Positions 1 through 8,365 of a stretch of 64,000 nucleotides of DNA are shown piece after piece (position 1 is the stretch's first letter; every line of letters begins with the position of its first letter). Under the pieces are notes generated by a model that was given only the letters and a program-made list of their open reading frames with translations, ran no database searches and had not been told where the DNA came from. The stretch is taken from positions 1 to 64,000 of the forward strand of contig NZ_NQKX01000003.1 of NCBI RefSeq assembly GCF_002252635.1. Direction: 5' to 3'. This stretch comes from Synechococcus sp. MW101C3. Its GTDB lineage: Bacteria; Cyanobacteriota; Cyanobacteriia; PCC-6307; Cyanobiaceae. A program made the translations under genes and the position numbers.

Positions 1-1222
1 CCCCCCCGGCCTGGGCGGCCTCCTCGGCTTTGCGGGCCAGCTCCCGCACCTCCGCCCCCCGGGCGGCCAGGTCTGCACCGGCAGCGGCGAGGGCTTCGGC
101 GGACGGCAGGGCCGCAAGATCCAGCCCCTGCACTGATGGCGGCAGCGCCCGCGCCCCGGCCCTGGCCTGGATCGCGGCCCGCAGCTGCTCCTGCAGCCCC
201 TGCTCCACCAGGGCGACGGCGCGGCGGGCCCCCTGTTCCGCCACCAGGCTCGGGCGCAATGCTTCGGCCCGCTCCGCCTGGCTGAGCTTCTGGCGGAACT
301 CCGCCACCGTCTCCTGTTTGGCCTCCAGCGCGCCCAGTTGGGCGCTGGCGGCGGCGCGCCTGTCCCAGCGGTCCGCCTGCGCCGCCAGGGCCGCCAGGGT
401 CGTCTGGGCCGCCAGCAGGCTGGCGGCGGCCTCCCCCAGGGCGGCCTCGGTGCCCTGCACCACCGCGGCGATCCCCGCCACCAGCGCTTCGAGGCCGGCC
501 TGGTCGGCGGGGGGCGGAGGCGCTTCCGCCCCCTCCGGCGGCTCGGGCGCGTGGGGGTCCCAGGCGTCGGCCACCCGGCGCCGCAGCACCTCCTGCTCTC
601 GGGCCTGCTCCAGCGCCAGATTCCGCGCCGTGCGGGCCTGCTCCTCCAGCCACCAGCCGGCCCGCTCGTAGATCACCGTGTCGAAGAGCGTTTTGAGCAG
701 GGCCTCGCGCTCCTCGGCCTTGGCCCGCAGCACCTCGGCGAAGCGCCCCTGGGGCAGCAGGATCACCTGGCGGAACTGGGCGGCATTGAGCCCCACCAGG
801 TGCTCCACCTCGCGGGTGACTTCGGTGGTCTTCGCCGCCACGGCCTGCTCCGGTGCCCCGGCGTCCAGGCGGAACAGGAACGCCTGGGGCGCCTTTTCGG
901 TGGTGCCCTGGCCGCGGGCCTTCGGGGCCGTGTGGGCGGGGACCCGCTCCACCCGGTAGCGGGCGTTGCTGCAGGAGAACTCCAGGCTCACCCGGGGCAC
1001 GGCGCCGGGGGGGGCGTGGTCGGAGCGCAGCCCCTTGACGCTGCGGTCGCCGGACACCTCGCCATAGAGGGCGAAGCAGAGGGCATCGAGCAGGAAGGTC
1101 TTGCCGGCGCCGGTGGTGCCGTGGATCAGGAACAGCCCCTCGGCGGCCAGCTCGTCGAAGTCGATCGCGACCGGATCGGCGTAGGGCCCGAAGGCCTCGA
1201 TCGAGAGCCGGTGCGGCTTCAC
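1..1222 (-). CDS. sbcC: Exonuclease subunit SbcC, N-terminal part, cut by the window edge
   Basis: This is the ATPase subunit of the SbcCD (Mre11-Rad50-like) nuclease, which opens hairpins and trims DNA ends. Reading the minus strand from a GTG at 1222 gives VKPHRLSIEAFGPYAD, a typical SbcC/Rad50 start, then the Walker A motif GTTGAGKT at about residues 35-42. An Ala/Glu/Arg/Gln-rich stretch follows that fits the start of the long coiled coil. The GTG overlaps the sbcD stop codon as GTGA, so translation is probably coupled. The C-terminal ATPase half lies outside the window. The identity is sure; the exact start rests on the overlap. Confidence 0.9.
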   Translation of the reverse strand, partial: MKPHRLSIEAFGPYADPVAIDFDELAAEGLFLIHGTTGAGKTFLLDALCFALYGEVSGDRSVKGLRSDHAPPGAVPRVSLEFSCSNARYRVERVPAHTAPKARGQGTTEKAPQAFLFRLDAGAPEQAVAAKTTEVTREVEHLVGLNAAQFRQVILLPQGRFAEVLRAKAEEREALLKTLFDTVIYERAGWWLEEQARTARNLALEQAREQEVLRRRVADAWDPHAPEPPEGAEAPPPPADQAGLEALVAGIAAVVQGTEAALGEAAASLLAAQTTLAALAAQADRWDRRAAASAQLGALEAKQETVAEFRQKLSQAERAEALRPSLVAEQGARRAVALVEQGLQEQLRAAIQARAGARALPPSVQGLDLAALPSAEALAAAGADLAARGAEVRELARKAEEAAQAGG

Positions 1223-2382
1223 CGCTCCCCTCCCCGTTCCGCCGCCGCCAGGGCCGCCCGCAGCAGCTCGGCCTCCGGCTCGCCGGGCGGCTGGCCGTGC
1301 TGGTCGGTGAAGAAGGCGGTGGCCAGCTGCAGCGGCGAGCGGGCCTGGCGCACCTGGCGGTGGCGCTCGGCCTCGCCGGCGCGGGCCAGCTCGGGCGGCT
1401 CGTGGCGCAGCTCGGCGATGTGGGGAAAGCGGGCCCGCAGCCGGGCCATGGCCTGCAGGGGCAGGCTGTCGTCGGTGAGGATCGCCCGCACCCGCGCCTC
1501 GCTGGCGGCGGCGTGGCGGGGGTCGCCGCAGAGCTCGTCGATGGGGCCCCGCAGGGTGCACAGGGGCCGGCCCACCTCCAGGGGCACCACCTGCACGGTG
1601 GGGGTGCCGTCGGCGGCCAGCTCCACAATCCGCACCGACTTGACGTGGTGCTCCTCGGAGAAGGAATAGGCCAGGGGGGTGCCTGAGTAGGCGATCCGGG
1701 GGCCGTCCAGCTGCTGGGAGGCGTGCAGGTGGCCGAGGGCCACGTAATCGAAGCCCTCGAAGGCCGCCACGCTCACCCGGTCGACGTTGCCGATGGTGAG
1801 CTCCCGCTCCGACTCCGAGGTTTCGCCGCCCGCCACGAAGGTGTGGGCCACCAGCACCGAACGGTGGGGCGGCCGTTCGCGGCGGTCGGCGTGGATCCGC
1901 TCGATGGCCAGGCGGGTCACCTCCTCGTGGCGCAGGCGCACGGGAGCTCCGGCCAGGGCCGGCCCAACCACCGCCGGCTCCAGGTAGGGCAGGGGATAGA
2001 TAGCCACCGGCGTGCCGCCGGCCCTGGGCGTCACCAGCACCGGCTCCTGGGCCCGGCCCACGTCGCCCCGCACCGTGATGTTGAAGGCGGAGAGCAAGGG
2101 GTCGTACACCGACACCCGCACATGGGAATCGTGGTTGCCGGCGATGGCCACCACGGCGGTGCCACCGGCGCTCAGCCGGGCGAGGGCGTCGTTGAACAGG
2201 GCCACCGCCTCGGCAGGAGGAATGGCACGGTCGTAGAGATCGCCAGCGATCAGCACCGCATCGACGGCATGCTCCCGCGCCAGTTCGGCGATCCGCGAGA
2301 TCGCCGCCGCCTGCTCCTCCAACAGCGAGACCCCGTGAAAGCTGCGGCCCAGATGCCAGTCGGAGGTGTGCAGCAGACGCAT
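1219..2382 (-). CDS. sbcD: Exonuclease subunit SbcD
   Basis: This is the metallophosphoesterase nuclease subunit that pairs with SbcC. The metal-binding motifs come in the expected order: DWHLGR (residues 8-13), GDLYD (47-51), GNHD (82-85), then VAHTF and ALGHLH further on. The length of 387 residues is normal for SbcD. The gene precedes sbcC on the same strand with a GTGA overlap, forming a two-gene operon. The ATG at 2382 gives MRLLHTSDWH, the usual family start. Confidence 0.95.
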   Translation of the reverse strand: MRLLHTSDWHLGRSFHGVSLLEEQAAAISRIAELAREHAVDAVLIAGDLYDRAIPPAEAVALFNDALARLSAGGTAVVAIAGNHDSHVRVSVYDPLLSAFNITVRGDVGRAQEPVLVTPRAGGTPVAIYPLPYLEPAVVGPALAGAPVRLRHEEVTRLAIERIHADRRERPPHRSVLVAHTFVAGGETSESERELTIGNVDRVSVAAFEGFDYVALGHLHASQQLDGPRIAYSGTPLAYSFSEEHHVKSVRIVELAADGTPTVQVVPLEVGRPLCTLRGPIDELCGDPRHAAASEARVRAILTDDSLPLQAMARLRARFPHIAELRHEPPELARAGEAERHRQVRQARSPLQLATAFFTDQHGQPPGEPEAELLRAALAAAERGGER

Positions 2383-2448
2383 CGGGCCAAGGTAAGCAGG
2401 GGCGGGCGCGGTGACGAGAAAGTCTGCAGCCGGAACAACCTGGTGGCA

Positions 2449-2593
2449 CTACACACCTAGAAGCAACTCCCCGCTGGTGATCTCCAGCCGTTGAACCTGG
2501 CGCTCCCAGCGGGTCTGGCGAAAGCGCAGCACATGACGGCCGTCGCTCAGCCAGCCCTCCTTTGGGTCAGGGGGACACGAGATGATGGCCGAC
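2449..2593 (-). other. Short coding-like fragment without a start codon
   Basis: This space between the LOG-family gene and sbcD holds a minus-strand frame that reads like protein (for example WLSDGRHVLRFRQTRWERQ) and ends at a TAG at 2449-2451. I see no start codon for it in the space. It may be the C-terminal remnant of a lost gene, or chance. No family is recognised. Confidence 0.25.
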
Positions 2594-3106
2594 TCATGCC
2601 TCTGTGAGTCGGGCCTCGATCAACCGGCAGCATTCCTGCACATCGCTCGCGCTCTCCACCCCCTTGCTGAGCGAAAGGAAGAAGTCCCGCCACAGCACCG
2701 GCACCGCCAGCAGGATCAGTGGTCTGCCCGCATTGAGCGCATGGGCGGCTTCTGATGCTGTGCCTGGGCCGCCGCCCCCACAGATCACCACCACATCAGC
2801 GCTGAGCACGTTGATCACGTTGCGGGCCTTGCCCATGCCGGTGAACAGGGCCAGATCCAGGTCCGCCGTGCTTTGCCTCTCATCACCCTTCCCTTCATCG
2901 GGCAACACCCCCACCACCAGGTGCCCGTCCACCCGCGCCGCGCCGCGGCTGGCCGCCCCCATCACCCCCGCCGGACGGCCACCGGTGAGCAGCACCCAAC
3001 CCCTAGCGCTGATGCACTCCCCCAGCTCCTCGGCCAGGGCCACAGCCTCAGAAGAGGCGCCCTCTCCGGCGCCCATCACGCCCACCACCGCGCGCCGGCT
3101 GCTCAT
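2594..3106 (-). CDS. LOG/TIGR00725-family nucleotide-binding protein
   Basis: A protein of about 170 residues of the TIGR00725/lysine-decarboxylase-like (LOG) superfamily. It has an early glycine-rich VVGVMGAGEG segment, GGRPAGVMGAA, and the hallmark GGGGPGTASEAAHA, which corresponds to the PGGxGTxxE loop of LOG proteins. LOG proteins release adenine-type bases from nucleotide monophosphates, but whether this branch is catalytic is not known to me. The ATG at 3106 is preferred over one at 3121 because it overlaps the stop of the upstream gene as ATGA, which suggests translational coupling. Confidence 0.8.
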   Translation of the reverse strand: MSSRRAVVGVMGAGEGASSEAVALAEELGECISARGWVLLTGGRPAGVMGAASRGAARVDGHLVVGVLPDEGKGDERQSTADLDLALFTGMGKARNVINVLSADVVVICGGGGPGTASEAAHALNAGRPLILLAVPVLWRDFFLSLSKGVESASDVQECCRLIEARLTEA

Positions 3107-3402
3107 GCCAACTCCGGGCACCAGCCCCGCTGGCGCGTCATGTCATCGGTCCAACCCTGGCAGCGGCGGGTGAGGTGCTCCCCATGGGCCAGCAGACCCT
3201 GGTGCAGCTGGCAGGTGAGCAGCGGTATGCAGTTCACCCCGGCGCGATGGCGGAAGAAGTGGCAGGTGAGGCAAACCTTGCGGCTGCGGCTGGCCACCAG
3301 CACTTCCTCATCGAGATAGGGCCAGTGCTCGTCGTCGCCATCGTCTGCCGCTGAGCTGGGCACCGGCAGGGTGCCGCGGGAATGGGATGGGAGAGCAGCC
3401 AC
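3103..3402 (-). CDS. Small conserved-looking Cys-rich protein
   Basis: A 99-residue protein with two CxxC-like cysteine and histidine clusters: CLTCHFFRHRAGVNC, then CQLHQGLLAHGEH and RRCQGW. This pattern suggests metal or cofactor binding, but I do not recognise a named family. It is upstream of and overlaps the LOG-family gene as ATGA, so the two are probably one operon. The N-terminal 20-30 residues are low in recognisable signal and the start could lie further in. Confidence 0.65.
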   Translation of the reverse strand: MAALPSHSRGTLPVPSSAADDGDDEHWPYLDEEVLVASRSRKVCLTCHFFRHRAGVNCIPLLTCQLHQGLLAHGEHLTRRCQGWTDDMTRQRGWCPELA

Positions 3403-3823
3403 AACGACACCAGCAGAGCGAACACCTGTACTAGCAGAAATCTTCTGGTTCTGGCCAGCTCAGGCGCGACCTCAAGTGGAGCCCCGGTGACAACGACGCG
3501 CTGAATGCGGGCTCACAGATCAGGCGTCCAGACCCGCACCCGGTTCCTCGATGCCACCGGCCAGGAACTGCCGGTGCCCTTGGCTCAGCTGGCTCGATCG
3601 TCCTCTCATGCTCTGTGTTCTCGCCGGGTACCTGGCGTTGCTGCCGAAGCTCGACCAGTTCCCCACCAAATCTGGAGTGATTCGTAGCTGGCTTTCAGCT
3701 CATGGCTGAGCCTGCTCCTCGGACCGGCCGCCGTTCTGGCTGATGCCACCAGATGCACGCGGACGTCTTCTCCGTTGAGGAGACCGCCCGTTCCCCCTCT
3801 GCCAAGCCCTGCTCAACACGAAT
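3403..3823. other. Intergenic stretch with no supported gene
   Basis: About 420 bases with no convincing gene. A plus-strand frame near 3530-3600 includes TRFLDATGQELPVPLAQLA, which faintly resembles the C-terminal end of Uma2-type proteins. A second short frame near 3609-3710 reads MLCVLAGYLALLPKLDQ and then stops. Both are short and unconnected and could be decayed gene pieces. No hairpin with a T-tract was seen. Confidence 0.4.
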
Positions 3824-4507
3824 TCAGGCTTGTGAGCCATCCGGGCCAAGCGTCACCGGCAGGTGGCCAGTCTTCACCCAGATGGTGCAGCCCGGCTCAC
3901 TCCAGGGCTGGTGTGCACTGCCAGCAGGATTGCGCAACCAGCTGCCGGCGGGATAGCTGCCCTGCTCGTCCTGAAACAGACCATCGAGCACCAGGATCTC
4001 CTCTCCACCCGGGTGGCCGTGGGGCTGAAAGACCGTGCCGGGCGCCCAGCGCACCAGGGCCACGTGCTCCAAGCCCCAGGCATGCAGCGGCTGCACCTGC
4101 AGTCCCGGCACCAAGCCCGGGAACCAGTCGGCGGTGCGGGTGTCGATCACCACGCGCTGCTGATCGTCCGGGTGCATCTGCTGCAGCTTCACCAGGAGCG
4201 TGCAGCCCTCCTCACTGAACGGGGCATGGGCGGAGCCGGCCTGGTTGCGCAGGTAGGTGCCGGCGGGGTAATCGCCTTGGTCATCTGAGAAGGTGCCTTC
4301 CAGCACCAGGATTTCCTCTCCGCCGCCATGGTGATGTCGATCAAAACGGCTGAGCGGGGCGTAGCGCACGATCGAGGTGGCCCGGGCCACTTCTGCGCCC
4401 TCGCGATCGAGCATGCGCCGCTCCACGCCCGCCATCGGCGATGGGCTCCAGGTGAGGGCGCCGGTGTCGATCACCACGCGCTGGCTCAGGTCGGCATGCA
4501 GGTCCAT
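3824..4507 (-). CDS. Two-domain cupin (ChrR-type bicupin)
   Basis: This protein contains two tandem cupin domains of the anti-sigma-factor ChrR C-terminal type. The first carries RFDRHHHGGGEEILVLEG and the second QPHGHPGGEEILVLDG. Both keep the His/His/Glu metal-binding pattern, and both are followed by the YPAG(T/S)xLRNxAGSAH signature. Proteins of this kind bind a metal and can act as oxygenases, isomerases or sensors; the substrate here is unknown. The ATG at 4507 (MDLHADLSQRVVIDTG) is chosen over one at 4618 because the extra 37 residues look non-coding and would overlap the neighbouring gene. No anti-sigma or sigma gene is adjacent. Confidence 0.85.
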   Translation of the reverse strand: MDLHADLSQRVVIDTGALTWSPSPMAGVERRMLDREGAEVARATSIVRYAPLSRFDRHHHGGGEEILVLEGTFSDDQGDYPAGTYLRNQAGSAHAPFSEEGCTLLVKLQQMHPDDQQRVVIDTRTADWFPGLVPGLQVQPLHAWGLEHVALVRWAPGTVFQPHGHPGGEEILVLDGLFQDEQGSYPAGSWLRNPAGSAHQPWSEPGCTIWVKTGHLPVTLGPDGSQA

Positions 4508-4604
4508 GCCCCCGATTGTGCTCAACCGCTGTGTCGGCCCGCCGTACGGCAATGCCTCCATGCCGCTCAACACATGTCGCGTTTGAACGGGGCAAGCTGG
4601 AGGC

Positions 4605-4895
4605 ATGAGCCCCTCCAAACAGCCCCTCAGCGCCGACGCGAGCCGCTGGGACCAGCGCTACCAAGAAGGCGCTGACGGCTGGCTGCTGGGGCTGTTCTGG
4701 TGCCACCGCCAGCCAGGCGGCCCGCCCTGGGGCAGTGACCCGGAGCTGGTGGATGCGCAGCTGCGGCAGGCCGGCCTGGTGCCAGAGATCTGGGAGCCGG
4801 CCACCGGGTCGGTGGACAAGCGCAACGACGAGTGGCTCGGCCTGTGGCGCCAGCCTGTCCCAACCCCTTCACTTGTAGAGATCGAATCATGCTGA
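4605..4895 (+). pseudogene. Methyltransferase (thiopurine-type) with its core deleted
   Basis: The 96-residue frame joins two ends of a class I methyltransferase of the TPMT-like family. WDQRYQEGADGWLLG matches the usual N-terminus. GGPPWGSDPELVDAQL and SVDKRNDEWLGLWRQP match the usual C-terminus. The SAM-binding core of roughly 100-130 residues, including the glycine-rich motif, is missing, yet the frame stays open across the join. It cannot bind SAM in the normal way, so I call it a pseudogene made by an in-frame deletion. Its last 7 bases overlap the start of the next gene. Confidence 0.7.
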
Positions 4896-5425
4896 GCCAA
4901 CTGAACGAACGAATGCAGAAGTGGGGCTTCTCCTGGGAGGGGCTGAGGGACAACCGCCACGGCGAGTGGTGGGTGCTGGCCCAGATGATCCTGATCGCCG
5001 CCCACTGGCTGCCGCCAACGCCTCCCCCCTCGGGTTTGGGGATTCACTGGCCCCTGGCGCTGCGCCTGATCGGTGGGCTCACCTTCCTGATCGGCCTGGT
5101 GATCGGCGCCCAGGGGGCCTTGAACCTCGGGGACAGTCTCAGTCCGCTGCCGGAACCGATGCCAGGGGCGCCCCTGGTCACCGAGGGGGCCTACGGCCGG
5201 TGCCGCCATCCCCTCTACCAGTCGCTGCTGCTCTGCTCCCTGGGGGTGACTCTGGCCCTCGGCAGCCTGCTGCACCTGGGACTGCTGCTGGCGCTGGCGA
5301 CCGTGCTCAGCCTCAAGGCACGACGCGAGGAGCAGCGCCTGTGTTCCATGCACAGCGACTATGCCCACTACATGACCTCCACCCCGGCGATCGTTCCCTT
5401 TCTGCCAGGCCTCGACTGGCGGTAG
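4889..5425 (+). CDS. Isoprenylcysteine/phospholipid methyltransferase-like membrane protein
   Basis: A protein of about 178 residues with roughly four hydrophobic segments. The C-terminal signature GAYGRCRHPLYQS, followed by a long hydrophobic stretch and an acidic REEQRL segment, is typical of the ICMT/PEMT/NnrU superfamily of membrane methyltransferases. The acceptor substrate cannot be told. The ATG at 4889 (MLSQLNERMQKWG) is preferred to one at 4832 because the earlier residues come from an out-of-frame reading of the upstream pseudogene. It overlaps that pseudogene by 7 bases and probably once shared its transcript. Confidence 0.8.
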   Translation: MLSQLNERMQKWGFSWEGLRDNRHGEWWVLAQMILIAAHWLPPTPPPSGLGIHWPLALRLIGGLTFLIGLVIGAQGALNLGDSLSPLPEPMPGAPLVTEGAYGRCRHPLYQSLLLCSLGVTLALGSLLHLGLLLALATVLSLKARREEQRLCSMHSDYAHYMTSTPAIVPFLPGLDWR

Positions 5426-5690
5426 CCCTGGCTCTCATGGATGGGCGTTGCGCAGGGAGCCCTCTTCTTCGCCCGTCATTCAGTTGGATCGGGCTGTCTC
5501 TCTTGTCGTTTGGGTAGACTGCACAATACATACTTTACTGTTGTCTGGCATCAGCACGCACGGATCAATCGCTCCGATTCGTAAACCCGTCAGGAAGACT
5601 CTTGCCTGCCCACATGTCAATAGGTTGCGTGCTTGGCTCGTGATTGTTCTCTATAGCTAGGGTATAAATGAGACGTTCGCTTAAAGGCTG

Positions 5691-6158
5691 ATGAATTATA
5701 CTGCGGTCGCTCATTCCATCGCGAAGACGCTCACAGCACGGCTAGCCATGGCCGGCGTGGCGACTCTTGCCTGCGCAGGAACCTTCTCTGCTGCTTTGGC
5801 CGCACCTGTCATTCCGAGCATGATCGGCACATGGACAGTGGAAGGGAAAGGAGCCGTGCTCTGCAAAGTCGAAGCATCGAGATGCAAGACCCACCATCAT
5901 GGTGATTTCAGCGATCTGAATGCAGTTGCTCAAATCACCAGGCAACAGGGTCGGGTTTTCCACGGATTAGTCAAATCCAAGTACGCAACGGAGAAGTTCG
6001 TCGGCACTCTTGGGTATGACGATGCCAGCTTATACATGGTTGATGAAGACGGCTTTACGGATGGCAAGATCATCAACCCCAATCTGATTCAGGTTGTTTA
6101 TCGTCACACCTCCGATCTCGATTCAGTCGTGGACATTGGTACCTGGACGCGCCGCTGA
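5691..6158 (+). CDS. Secreted hypothetical protein
   Basis: A 155-residue protein with a clear signal peptide: a basic N-terminus, then a hydrophobic run ending in SAALAAP at about residues 32-39. The mature part is rich in beta-type and aromatic residues (MIGTWTVEGKG near its start, VVDIGTWTRR at its end) and may be a small beta-barrel, but I recognise no family. The gene and its upstream 265 bases look poorer in GC than their neighbours. An AT-rich GGTATAAAT at about 5659-5667 could be part of its promoter. It is probably a recent acquisition. Confidence 0.6.
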   Translation: MNYTAVAHSIAKTLTARLAMAGVATLACAGTFSAALAAPVIPSMIGTWTVEGKGAVLCKVEASRCKTHHHGDFSDLNAVAQITRQQGRVFHGLVKSKYATEKFVGTLGYDDASLYMVDEDGFTDGKIINPNLIQVVYRHTSDLDSVVDIGTWTRR

Positions 6159-6200
6159 GTGAGCTTGATCCAAGCAGGCACCGCCCCGGCTGCAGTCCAT

Positions 6201-6638
6201 TCACGGGGTCTGCCGCCACCAGCGCCAACCCTCCACGTTGATCAGCAGCCCGAAGACCGTGAGGGCCACCATCAGCACGATCTGATCGAGGCGGGCATCG
6301 GGCACCAGGATGTCGGCGATGAGATGGGGGACGTTGGTGACCGAATAGACGACGCTGAACCAGAAGTGGATCCGCCGCCAGGGCCGCCAGCGCGTGGCCG
6401 GAGCAACCGTGGTGGCGGCGTAGGCGATCAGCACGGTCGCAATCAGCGGGAGCAGGAAGTAGCCGAGCATCGCCCCGAACAGCAGGGGCAATGCCCCCTC
6501 CTGCACATGGCTGTGGATCTCCGGCGACTGGCCGTGGAACAGGGGCATCAGGCCCAGGTCCACGTGAAAGAGCATCGCCAGCAGCCAGGCGATCCAGAGG
6601 GTGATCAGCCGCAGGGGCTGGTTGATCGACGGGTTCAT
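6201..6638 (-). CDS. Four-helix membrane protein of unknown function
   Basis: A protein of about 145 residues with roughly four hydrophobic helices (for example LITLWIAWLLAMLFHVDLGL and IVLMVALTVFGLLINVEGW). Histidines lie near helix ends (LFHVDLGLMPLFHGQSPEIH), which could bind metal or heme, but this is only a suggestion. It lies downstream of cydA, cydB and a rhodanese on the same strand, about 160 bases after the rhodanese, so it may belong to that operon. The start at 6638 (MNPSINQPLR) is preferred to 6674. Confidence 0.6.
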   Translation of the reverse strand: MNPSINQPLRLITLWIAWLLAMLFHVDLGLMPLFHGQSPEIHSHVQEGALPLLFGAMLGYFLLPLIATVLIAYAATTVAPATRWRPWRRIHFWFSVVYSVTNVPHLIADILVPDARLDQIVLMVALTVFGLLINVEGWRWWRQTP

Positions 6639-6801
6639 CGGCCTCGAGGCTTGTTCTTTCAGTGTGGGCAGCAAGGAAGCAAAGGCCTTGGATCTTGGTG
6701 GTTCGTTGCGGATGGATCGATGCGTTGCAGCCAGGGTCGCGCGGCGTGAGAGCTGCGGAATTCGCTGCCCACAATCAGCACCCCGCCAACGTTCGCCAGG
6801 C

Positions 6802-7305
6802 CTACGCGCCTTCTGTCGTCACCACCGGCTCACCGGCCGCCTTCCAGCCTTCGATGCTGGGTGCAAAGCCCTTCACCTGGTGGCGGCCCTCCAGCTGCAG
6901 CGCCATCACTCCCATAGCAGAGCGAAATCCACTGGAGCAATAGAGCACCACCTCTCGCTCTGGGGAAATCTCAGCCACGTGGCGGCTGAGATCGTTCAAC
7001 GGTCTGTTGATGGCTCCGGCAATGTGTCCCGCCCGGTACTCAGCAGGGGTCCTCACGTCAATCAGCGACACGTTGCCGCTGGCAAGCAGGCGCTTCAGGG
7101 CTGGAACCGATCGAATCGCGTGAAAATCACCCGGCAGGTTGGAGAGGTACTGCTCCACTGCGGAGTCAATGGCAGCTGCCTCGCCTGCAGCAACCGTGGC
7201 ATCCGGAGGGGCGATCGCGGTGGCCGCAGCGGCGCCCTGAGGCGCCGAGATCAGCAGGCAGAGGGCAAGGGCGATCCCCAGCAGGAGCGAGCGAAGGCGA
7301 GACAT
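6802..7305 (-). CDS. Exported single-domain rhodanese
   Basis: A 167-residue protein with a signal peptide (hydrophobic core at residues 7-27, AAAA cleavage region) and one rhodanese domain. The active-site loop YCSSGFRS puts the persulfide-carrying cysteine at about residue 123, and the conserved LIDVRTPAEYRAGHI segment precedes it. Rhodaneses move sulfane sulfur; export suggests work in the periplasm or thylakoid lumen. It starts 57 bases after cydB on the same strand and probably belongs to the cyd operon. A close paralogue lies at 14426-14935. The ATG at 7305 is preferred to a GTG at 7320. Confidence 0.85.
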   Translation of the reverse strand: MSRLRSLLLGIALALCLLISAPQGAAAATAIAPPDATVAAGEAAAIDSAVEQYLSNLPGDFHAIRSVPALKRLLASGNVSLIDVRTPAEYRAGHIAGAINRPLNDLSRHVAEISPEREVVLYCSSGFRSAMGVMALQLEGRHQVKGFAPSIEGWKAAGEPVVTTEGA

Positions 7306-7361
7306 ATGGGGTTTCGACACATCCTAGGGGGATTGATCGTGCTGGCGGCCAAAGGTTTTCC

Positions 7362-8363
7362 TTAATCGGCACTCACCTTGCCTCGAAAGGCAATGTAGTT
7401 GTAGATGTTGTAGAAGAGCATGATGGGAATCAGCACACCGATGAAGGTGAGCATGAACACCATCGAACTCACCGACGACGACGCCTGAAAGATCGTGACC
7501 GATGGCGGAATCACCGCCGGAAATACCATTACCCCCAGACCAGCGAAACTGAGGATGAACAACAGTACGGTATACACGAAGGGCCATGCCTCCTGCTGCA
7601 TCGCCAGGCTGCGGAACAGTTGAACGATCAGGGCAACACCCAGCAGTGGCAACACCACGAAGAAGGGTAGGAACGCGGGATCAAACAGGCGCTGCCGCAG
7701 TGCTTCCGACGCGAACGGCGCCGTGAAGGTGATCAACAGGGCCCCGCCCAGGGTGGTGGCAGCCGCCAGGCGGGCGGTGCGCACGTGCAACCGCTGCAGC
7801 TCACCACTGGTTTTGAGAATCAGGTAGGTGGAGCCGATCAGCACGTAGCCCTGGATGAGCGTGAGAGCCACCACCAGGCTGCTGGGGTTCACCCAGATCC
7901 AGGCGGAGCCTGTGAAGTGGCCTGCAGCATCGGTGGGGATGCCCGAGAGCACCGTGCCCAGACAGATGCCCTGGGAGCCAGCGGCCAGCACACTGCCAAT
8001 ACCGAACATCAGGTTCCAGGGGCGCTTGTTGGTGGCGTTCTCGCGAAACTCGAAGGCGACGGCCCGAAGGATCAGCCCCAGGATCATCAGGTAGATGGGG
8101 CCGTAGAGGGCCTTGAGGATGGTGCCATAGGCCAGGGGAAAGGCTCCGAACAGGGCGCCGCCCATCAGCACCAGCCAGGTTTCGTTGGCATCCCACACAT
8201 TGCCGAGGCTCGTCATCAGGATCGTGCGCTGGGATTCGCTGGGCGAGGTGAGCGAGAGGATGCCTACCCCCAGATCAAAGCCATCGAGGATCACATAGAG
8301 CAGCAGGAACAGGGCCAGGATCACAAACCAGACCGTGGGCATGAACCATTCGAGGAACTCCAT
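7362..8363 (-). CDS. cydB: Cytochrome bd oxidase subunit II
   Basis: CydB, the second membrane subunit of the quinol:O2 oxidoreductase that burns electrons with high oxygen affinity. The 333 residues are strongly hydrophobic with about eight or nine helices. They contain the family hallmarks LDGFDLGVGIL near residues 27-37 and WDANETWLVLMGGALFGAFP near 57-76. It follows cydA by 2 bases, so the two are co-translated. The length is typical. In cyanobacteria this oxidase serves as an alternative electron sink from the plastoquinone pool. Confidence 0.95.
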   Translation of the reverse strand: MEFLEWFMPTVWFVILALFLLLYVILDGFDLGVGILSLTSPSESQRTILMTSLGNVWDANETWLVLMGGALFGAFPLAYGTILKALYGPIYLMILGLILRAVAFEFRENATNKRPWNLMFGIGSVLAAGSQGICLGTVLSGIPTDAAGHFTGSAWIWVNPSSLVVALTLIQGYVLIGSTYLILKTSGELQRLHVRTARLAAATTLGGALLITFTAPFASEALRQRLFDPAFLPFFVVLPLLGVALIVQLFRSLAMQQEAWPFVYTVLLFILSFAGLGVMVFPAVIPPSVTIFQASSSVSSMVFMLTFIGVLIPIMLFYNIYNYIAFRGKVSAD

Positions 8364-8365
8364 GG

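Noticed and set aside
338-1669. Long plus-strand frames over sbcC and sbcD
   Set aside because: Antisense to two well-recognised genes; Gly/Gln/Arg-rich shadow sequence.
3505-3687. Small plus-strand gene with a Uma2-like tail
   Set aside because: Similarity covers fewer than 20 residues and the frame then turns into unrelated sequence.
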